From: Coemansia sp. RSA 922
Lineage: Eukaryota > Kickxellomycota > Kickxellomycetes > Kickxellales > Kickxellaceae
Reading direction: 5' to 3'
NCBI GenBank assembly: GCA_027577415.1
Contig: JANBQS010000888.1
Location: 1 to 10,808 of the forward strand
DNA length: 10,808 nt
The translations under genes were made by a program, and so were the position numbers. A model generated the notes under the pieces. That model was not told where the DNA came from. It saw nothing but the letters and a program-made list of their open reading frames with translations, and did not search any database. Shown here in pieces: positions 6,015-10,808 of the stretch (position 1 is the first letter of the stretch; the number at the start of each line of letters is the position of its first letter).

Positions 6015-6797
6015 ATGCCCGAGGTAGTTGTAAACGTTCATGGCAGAAGCTACAGCATGCCACGAGTCGTTCAGGCCTGCCTGACTGTAGTCGGAGTCAT
6101 AGTAGGCGCATACTTTAGTGCTATGGGCGTGTACTTGATGTCAGCGTCCTTGCCCAAGTTCTCATATCTCGCCATTCCATTTCTCTTCATCGTTACTGGT
6201 ATTCTGACAGTCGTAGCGTCCAAAGCGGCGATGAACGGGGTATTGCTCGACAACAATTCATTTTTGCGCTCATTGTCAGCACTAGCATGGATAGTTATAG
6301 TCGCTGAAGCTTGGATCGTACTAGCCACAGCTATTGGAAAGCCCAAGATTGAGGATGATTTTCGGTTCGCTTGGAGTCAAATCTACAATGAGAACCGTTG
6401 GCAGTTGACTTGGATCGAGAATAGGTTTGGGTGTTGCGGATTTAAGAGCGCCTCCGATATGCCTAGTTCCAAGCGGTGCGCAGATGACACTGGACGAATT
6501 GACGGATGTCTGGGGCCATTGCGTCAGCATGTCTCTCATCTTGACGAGATGGCGCTTGTGTGGACGATAGTGACGTTGATTATTCAGGTGACCGTGTATT
6601 CCGTGGGGTATATTATTTATAGCCTGACCAATAATGGCAGCACGTGGTTGATTGAGGAAGTTGACGAGGGACTGGATATCGAGCCAGAGCCAGGTCAAAG
6701 CACGGCACCGCCACCCACTACGCCTGCTGAAATGGCAGGCGGCAGTGACGACGTCATCGGTACTATCAGCGGCAGACAGCAGCATGGAGGGAGCTGA
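6015..6797 (+). CDS. Tetraspanin family protein 1 (260 aa)
   Basis: A four-pass membrane protein of the tetraspanin family, which organises membrane microdomains by lateral binding of partner proteins, usually at the plasma membrane or endosomes. Predicted membrane segments are at about 17-42, 49-69, 87-107 and 180-203. The large extracellular loop (108-179) has the family hallmark CCG (140-142, as GCCGF), plus Cys155 and Cys165, the minimum four-Cys set for two disulfides. The 57-residue tail is acidic and then Pro/Thr/Gly rich, longer than in the second copy. ATG at 6015 follows an AT-rich leader with TATAG near 5996, and the stop is TGA at 6795. The loop aligns with the second tetraspanin: W...YN, IE, CCGF.S..DM, then GCL.PL. 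The family call is secure; the subfamily is not determined. Confidence 0.88.
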   Translation: MPEVVVNVHGRSYSMPRVVQACLTVVGVIVGAYFSAMGVYLMSASLPKFSYLAIPFLFIVTGILTVVASKAAMNGVLLDNNSFLRSLSALAWIVIVAEAWIVLATAIGKPKIEDDFRFAWSQIYNENRWQLTWIENRFGCCGFKSASDMPSSKRCADDTGRIDGCLGPLRQHVSHLDEMALVWTIVTLIIQVTVYSVGYIIYSLTNNGSTWLIEEVDEGLDIEPEPGQSTAPPPTTPAEMAGGSDDVIGTISGRQQHGGS

Positions 6798-6920
6798 GTA
6801 AAAAAAAAATTTATTCCCCTCATCCTAGCATTTGAGTAAATGTGACCAACGCATATATCTTCGTAATGCGCTTTAACCAATCCAATGATGTAAAAAAACA
6901 AACAAATTTTATGCGCCTAA

Positions 6921-6949
6921 CACTATGACGTTCATGAAACGTCACAGTG
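6921..6949. promoter_or_regulatory. 12-bp inverted repeat with TGACGT half-sites upstream of tetraspanin 2
   Basis: CACTATGACGTT (6921-6932), a 5-nt spacer, then AACGTCACAGTG (6938-6949); 11 of 12 positions pair. Each arm has a TGACGT core, the half-site bound by ATF/CREB-type bZIP factors, but the two cores are separated by the spacer instead of forming the usual 8-bp palindrome. It lies about 140 bp before the ATG of tetraspanin 2 in a 293-bp intergenic region. Confidence 0.5.
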
Positions 6950-7049
6950 AATGCAAGCGGGAGAGATATTTAAGAACAAAATAGACTAGACCCCTTTCAT
7001 CTTCAAGCAGATATTTTTATATTTTTTTCTCAAACATACGGGGTTTTTT

Positions 7050-7063
7050 TATATTATATATAC
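7050..7063 (+). promoter_or_regulatory. TATA-like element of tetraspanin 2
   Basis: An alternating TATTATATATAC stretch lies about 30-40 bp before the ATG at 7091, after a T-rich run. The position is close to the ATG, implying a short 5' leader, as also seen at 8426-8434 for the gene further on. Confidence 0.5.
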
Positions 7064-7090
7064 TTTATCTCTTATAACAAGAAAGCAAGC

Positions 7091-7792
7091 ATGGCTACGA
7101 CTACTTTTGGCGAGTATCTCGACAGACTTGGCGGTACTAGTGTGCTGCGTGTGATCCATATGACTATGAACGGTATAGCAGCAGTCGCCGGTACATTCCT
7201 CGTAATCATGGGTACGACCAGCCTACTCGACATGTTCAAGACCTTTGGCGGTAAATCCATCCCCATCGCTTCGATCGTCCTCGGTTCACTAGTGGTTCTA
7301 ATCTCACTAGTCGGTATAGTCAGCTCGATCAAGCGAAGCCAGTATATGTTCGGAACATATTCGGGTTTACTAACCCTCCTAGTACTATTCCAACTGGTCG
7401 TTCTCCTAGTCATCTGGCTTCGTCCATATGATGTCGATAGTAGGCTTTCGGATGTGTGGGAAAAGTTGTACAACAACGATCCAGACTCTATCCGCTCTAT
7501 CGAAAAAGATCTCAAGTGCTGCGGGTTTGAGAGTCCAGTAGATATGGCCGTGCCCGATAACTGTGCGACCAAGAAACACTACGGGTTCAGTACCGGATGT
7601 CTTGAACCGCTAAAGTTCCAGTGGCATCATAGAAGTAGTGCTGTACTCTGGGCTGGTTTCACTATGATCATTGCCCAGATCGTTGCTCTAGTGATGGGCG
7701 CCGAACTGGGACGTCGCTACAGGGATGTCCGCCAAGGATACCAGCGTGTGCCAGGCCGTGAGGGCTCACCACTACTCCGTGCCAACGCCTGA
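7091..7792 (+). CDS. Tetraspanin family protein 2 (233 aa)
   Basis: Second four-pass tetraspanin, tandem to the first with the same orientation and 293 bp between them. Predicted membrane segments are at about 20-41, 58-80, 90-110 and 183-204. The large loop (111-182) has CCG at 143-145 (KCCGFES), Cys158 and Cys170, again the four-Cys minimal set. The small loop after segment 1 is short (TTSLLDMFKTFGGKS), and KRSQ after segment 2 is the cytosolic turn. The short C-tail is basic and ends GSPLLRANA. ATG at 7091 is preceded by a TATA-like element, and the stop is TGA at 7790-7792. Matches to copy 1 centre on the large loop, so the pair is an old duplication. Codons favour GGT, ATC and CTA more than in copy 1. 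It converges with the next gene only 41 bp away. Confidence 0.88.
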   Translation: MATTTFGEYLDRLGGTSVLRVIHMTMNGIAAVAGTFLVIMGTTSLLDMFKTFGGKSIPIASIVLGSLVVLISLVGIVSSIKRSQYMFGTYSGLLTLLVLFQLVVLLVIWLRPYDVDSRLSDVWEKLYNNDPDSIRSIEKDLKCCGFESPVDMAVPDNCATKKHYGFSTGCLEPLKFQWHHRSSAVLWAGFTMIIAQIVALVMGAELGRRYRDVRQGYQRVPGREGSPLLRANA

Positions 7793-7833
7793 AGAAAAAA
7801 ACATATATATCCAATTTGAAACAATATTTGTTT

Positions 7834-8403
7834 TTAAACTAAAGTGACTTTACGATCAAATACAGACATTTTAACTTGGTTAGCTTTACGCAAGGCTCTA
7901 CCACCTGAAGTCATTCCAGTGAGTGCCCATGGCTCAGCAGATGAGCTCCGCTCACCACCACGAGATGTAGGCAGTCTAAACACAGATGAAGGAAGTGAGC
8001 CGTCCGAGTGCCCCTGTGGAAACGCCGACGACGAGACAATAGAGCCACCATGACTAGTCAAGTCACTAGCTCCTGAGGCAACAGGGCGACGCAGACGATG
8101 CTTGGCATCCATGTTAGAACCAACTACACTCGACGCGAGCACGTCTGTAGACTGAACTGCCCATGGGTACATCGATGACCCGCCGTGTACAGCCTTGAGT
8201 TGTCGCGAGAAGAACGGCGAGGGTGTAGAGAATTCGCCGTGACACTTTAGCACGTCATAGTAAGTGGGATCCGCTCCCGAAACCGAAACAAAATCAGTAT
8301 CAGTAGAACGTGTAGCAGCAATAGGAGCAGAACTGCCGCCTACACGTCTAAACTGACTATCAATAACCGTGCTTTGGGCAGACGAGTTTCTAAACAACGA
8401 CAT
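7834..8403 (-). CDS. Unrecognised Ser/Gly-rich protein (189 aa)
   Basis: It runs from ATG at 8403-8401 to TAA at 7836-7834. The frame stays open upstream to an ATG at 8499, but that extension is translated A/T-tract leader (nearly all Phe, Leu, Cys) and contains the TATA-like element, so I start at MSLFRNSSAQ. The protein is rich in Ser, Gly, Ala and Val, with no membrane segment, no Cys pattern and no repeat; it looks largely disordered. The most structured-looking part is around residues 40-75 (TYYDVLKC, FFSRQL). The tail is basic (RALRKANQVKMSVFDRKVTLV). Several S/T-P and R-x-x-S sites could be phosphorylated. It converges with tetraspanin 2, and INCENP lies upstream on the same strand with just 135 bp between. 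Reasonable codon use and promoter support a real gene; the function is unknown. Confidence 0.65.
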   Translation of the reverse strand: MSLFRNSSAQSTVIDSQFRRVGGSSAPIAATRSTDTDFVSVSGADPTYYDVLKCHGEFSTPSPFFSRQLKAVHGGSSMYPWAVQSTDVLASSVVGSNMDAKHRLRRPVASGASDLTSHGGSIVSSSAFPQGHSDGSLPSSVFRLPTSRGGERSSSAEPWALTGMTSGGRALRKANQVKMSVFDRKVTLV

Positions 8404-8425
8404 TAGACAAATTGATGGAAAAAAA

Positions 8426-8434
8426 GTATATATA
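8426..8434 (-). promoter_or_regulatory. TATA-like element of the Ser/Gly-rich gene
   Basis: TATATATAC on the minus strand, 23-31 bp before the ATG at 8403, followed by a T-rich run and then CCATCAATTTGTCTA leading to the ATG. This supports the 8403 start over the longer open frame. Confidence 0.5.
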
Positions 8435-8538
8435 AAAAATGCTAGTAGACAAAAAAAAAAACAAAAGAGAAAACAAAAAGAGAAAATTTGGGTAAACATG
8501 ATGTGTGTGCAAAAATTTTAAAAAAGAAAAAAGAATCT

Positions 8539-10808
8539 CTATGGGTCGTATCCCATCTTGCGAACATATGAGAGTTCCTCTTCCGACGTCAACGCGTCCT
8601 TGCTATTCCAGATCATCGAGCTATTACGCGGCTTACGGCGCTGCTCCTCAGTCTCCTGTCGATTAAAGATCTCATTAATCCTCAATGGCTTGACACGGCC
8701 AAAGATATGGTCAGGATTAACCCTCTCCTGCATCTCCAGGCCGCGCGCCAGCTCCGGCGTAGTAGCCCACTTGGGGATCTTAAAGTCATTCTTCTTACGC
8801 CTGGGAGCAGCCGGCGAGAACTCGTCATCCGAGTATTCGTCAGAGTACTCGGACTCAATCTCCGGAGGCGACGATTGTCCAGGCGGGATAATAGTCGTAT
8901 ACTCGTCGCTACTAATAGACGACTTGTGACGCATCCCCTGGATGGGCGTGACCATGTCCTGGGCCAACAGGTCGGGTGTGGACTTTGTCCGAGCCATGCC
9001 AGGCGACTGCCCGACCTTGCTCGACGACGCGCCTTCGTCATCAGAGAAGAATGATGACCGGAACGACGACACGCCGGAAAGACGCCCGCCCTCAGTCATA
9101 TTGATAAGACGCTGCGTGTTAGAGGGACGTCCGGGCTGCTGCCTAATGCTGGGCGCACGAGTGCTGGACTTGCGCAGTGGCACGGCCATATCCTTGTAAG
9201 TAGGCATAACCAGCTGGCCGCGGCTGCCGCCACCGTGCTCGGGACGTGGCTGGTAGGGGTTTTGCGGGCTAGTGACATCGTAGGGCGACGCAATCTTCTT
9301 CAAGTTAGCCGTCGACGTTGGGGTATTATCAACAACAAGTGTCTCCGCCGCCGCCTGTGACTTCCACTTTGATGGCGACAACACCGAAAGCATCGACGTC
9401 AGTCCCCAACGACCAGAGTCTGAGGACTTGCTAGCATCGCTCTCAGAAGCATTGGTGGCAGCAGGAGCCTTGCCCTTGGCCGGAACAGGCATCGGAATAG
9501 CGCTACTGCTGCTACCAGAAATCTGCAGCGGAGCAGGCCGAACCCGGCGATCAGCGGCAGCAGAGGCAGCGGCTGGATTCAACACCTCATGCGAAGGCTG
9601 CGAGCGCAAGCTGCTCTGGCTGCTCTTTTGTAAAAGAGTCGAGGGCGCAGGACGGGCCACAGACTTGAACAGCGGCTCATTGCCAATACGCGACTGGTTC
9701 AACTGGGGCTGCGCAGGCTTGCGCCCAGCCGCGGCGTTAATCCTCGTAGCCTCCGCACGACGCGCAGCCTCACGCATAGCCGCAGTAGACGATTTCGCAG
9801 CAGTTGGAATCTTCGACTTTACAGCCGTGCGCTTTTGGCCCGTAGCAGCAACCGCAGCAGCAGCAGTCGCAGGAGTACTGACTATGCTGGCATAGCCGGG
9901 ACGCATGGCCGCCACGGGGCTGATAAACGACCCAGCGGGCTTCTCAAACATGCGACGGGTCTCGGCCACACGACCCGGACCAGCCAGAGTACCCGAAGCC
10001 TTGGAGGCAAACCCTTGGCGCGACTCATTGCGTGGCGGATGAGCGTCGTCGTCGACTGAGCGCTGCGACGACGCGATGCTAGAGCTGCTCGCCTGGCTAC
10101 GCAGCGCTGCGTTGCGAGGGATACTAGTGGTATAGGGCGCCGGCCTCACTTTGCCGCGACCCCTGCCGCGCGACAACGACGCACTCGTCGGGTTCATCAG
10201 GCGGCTGCTATTATGCACAGGAGCTGGTGGCGCTGCCGTTTCCTCGTCCGAGTGCTTGCGCTTGCCCGGCAGCCCAGGCGCATGCTTCATGGCCGGCTTG
10301 CTCTGCTCGTCGACTGAGTCCAAGTGCAGGTCGATCGGCTGCAAGTCAATGACAACGTCCAAAACACCCTCACTGACACGCGGTGCTGACGGGGGCCGCC
10401 GCTCCTCCTCGCTAGTGTCCTCGTCAGCGTCATCCGATCCCGTAGGCTCAGTGACATTGCCGCCCACCCTCTCCACAGGCAGCACCAGGTTATCCAGCTC
10501 GTCCTCAGTAGCCCTACAGTCATCGTCATCTTCCTCTTCGGCCTGCGACACGTCGTTGCTGGGCGGCAGCATACTGGCGACCTCGTCAATATCGCGGCAC
10601 AGAGCCGTCAGCTCGGCATCCGACGCGTCGGGCGAGAGAGCCGCCGCGATATCGTCGATACGACGCTGTGCCTGCTCGCATACCTCATCGATGGGTGTCT
10701 CTGGAGTACGACCCATGCTGTGGCGGCCCAGGGCGATGCGCACGCGTTGCAGCCGCTCACGCACGTCTTCCTCGGACTTTGTCAGCTCGGTCTCGCTCGA
10801 CGTCACCG
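8539..10808 (-). CDS. INCENP/Sli15-like inner centromere protein (5' end outside window)
   Basis: Scaffold of the chromosomal passenger complex, which binds and activates Aurora B kinase at centromeres and the spindle midzone. About 755 residues are visible; the frame is open to the right edge (the first whole codon is GTG, not a start), so the N-terminus that binds Survivin/Borealin-type partners is missing. Counting from position 10806, the IN-box is at about 677-714: IPKWATTPEL, NPDHIFG and LRINEIF, the Aurora-binding segment. Then RNSSMIWNS (727-735) matches the conserved Ser-Ser motif that Aurora phosphorylates. The stop is TAG at 8539. Most of the rest is disordered: an acidic patch (about 88-108), basic stretches, an Ala-rich run near 310-325 and many S/T-P sites such as LSPSKWK and RTKSTPD, fitting CDK control in mitosis. 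No long charged single alpha-helix like that of vertebrate INCENP is seen. Codons are G/C-ending. Confidence 0.9.
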   Translation of the reverse strand, partial: VTSSETELTKSEEDVRERLQRVRIALGRHSMGRTPETPIDEVCEQAQRRIDDIAAALSPDASDAELTALCRDIDEVASMLPPSNDVSQAEEEDDDDCRATEDELDNLVLPVERVGGNVTEPTGSDDADEDTSEEERRPPSAPRVSEGVLDVVIDLQPIDLHLDSVDEQSKPAMKHAPGLPGKRKHSDEETAAPPAPVHNSSRLMNPTSASLSRGRGRGKVRPAPYTTSIPRNAALRSQASSSSIASSQRSVDDDAHPPRNESRQGFASKASGTLAGPGRVAETRRMFEKPAGSFISPVAAMRPGYASIVSTPATAAAAVAATGQKRTAVKSKIPTAAKSSTAAMREAARRAEATRINAAAGRKPAQPQLNQSRIGNEPLFKSVARPAPSTLLQKSSQSSLRSQPSHEVLNPAAASAAADRRVRPAPLQISGSSSSAIPMPVPAKGKAPAATNASESDASKSSDSGRWGLTSMLSVLSPSKWKSQAAAETLVVDNTPTSTANLKKIASPYDVTSPQNPYQPRPEHGGGSRGQLVMPTYKDMAVPLRKSSTRAPSIRQQPGRPSNTQRLINMTEGGRLSGVSSFRSSFFSDDEGASSSKVGQSPGMARTKSTPDLLAQDMVTPIQGMRHKSSISSDEYTTIIPPGQSSPPEIESEYSDEYSDDEFSPAAPRRKKNDFKIPKWATTPELARGLEMQERVNPDHIFGRVKPLRINEIFNRQETEEQRRKPRNSSMIWNSKDALTSEEELSYVRKMGYDP
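8608..8778 (-). other. IN-box and Ser-Ser activation motif
   Basis: Sub-region of the INCENP-like gene. The IN-box (8665-8778) wraps the Aurora kinase N-lobe in known complexes; its Trp (PKWA) and the Phe of EIF are conserved family positions. The Ser-Ser motif (8608-8625, NSSMIW) is the segment phosphorylated by the kinase to boost its own activity. Here Asn takes the place of the Thr usual in animals, leaving both serines. Confidence 0.85.

Noticed and set aside
8404..8499. N-terminal extension of the Ser/Gly-rich protein that would look like a hydrophobic signal
   Set aside because: It is translated A/T-tract DNA containing a TATA-like element; the ATG at 8403 fits better.
10804..10806. 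Start codon for the INCENP-like gene at the right edge
   Set aside because: The triplet is GTG and the frame is still open at the window edge; the true start lies outside.
1..10808. CRISPR arrays, insertion sequences, rRNA or viral genes
   Set aside because: I saw no spaced direct repeats, transposase or integrase motifs, rRNA-like stretches or viral hallmark proteins on either strand.

Overview
The window is a piece of a eukaryotic nuclear genome, most likely fungal. The genes are compact and mostly intron-less, several have TATA-like elements just upstream of the ATG, and the recognisable products are eukaryotic: a 20S proteasome beta subunit, two tetraspanins and an INCENP-type chromosomal passenger protein. 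Gene density, sparse introns and the many unrecognised lineage-specific proteins would suit an early-diverging fungus such as Kickxellomycotina, but that placement is inference.

Layout, left to right. (1) The C-terminal end of an unrecognised plus-strand gene (1-531), whose stop lies inside a palindrome. (2) About 460 bp with no secure gene, though it may hold a small spliced minus-strand gene. (3) A minus-strand proteasome beta-7 gene (PSMB4/PRE4 type) in two exons (1751-1833 and 992-1649) with a 101-nt intron. (4) Two minus-strand genes, A (2282-2719) and B (3355-3834), which are diverged tandem paralogues of a family I do not recognise; their upstream regions are duplicated as well. (5) Divergent from B, gene C (4376-5755, plus), an unrecognised 459-aa protein with an N-terminal membrane segment and an ambiguous start. 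(6) Two tandem plus-strand tetraspanins (6015-6797 and 7091-7792). (7) Convergent with the second tetraspanin, a minus-strand Ser/Gly-rich hypothetical protein (7834-8403). (8) A large minus-strand gene running off the right edge (8539 to beyond 10808), which encodes an INCENP/Sli15 homologue with a clear C-terminal IN-box.

The neighbours do not form an obvious pathway. Proteasome and INCENP genes are housekeeping genes. The tetraspanin pair and the A/B pair are local duplications. The least explained part is 2.2-5.8 kb: paralogues A and B carry conserved non-coding blocks and share a divergent promoter region with gene C. Several apparent ORF starts (GTG or TTG) are not real starts; I corrected them to an upstream exon, to an internal ATG, or to an open end at the window edge.
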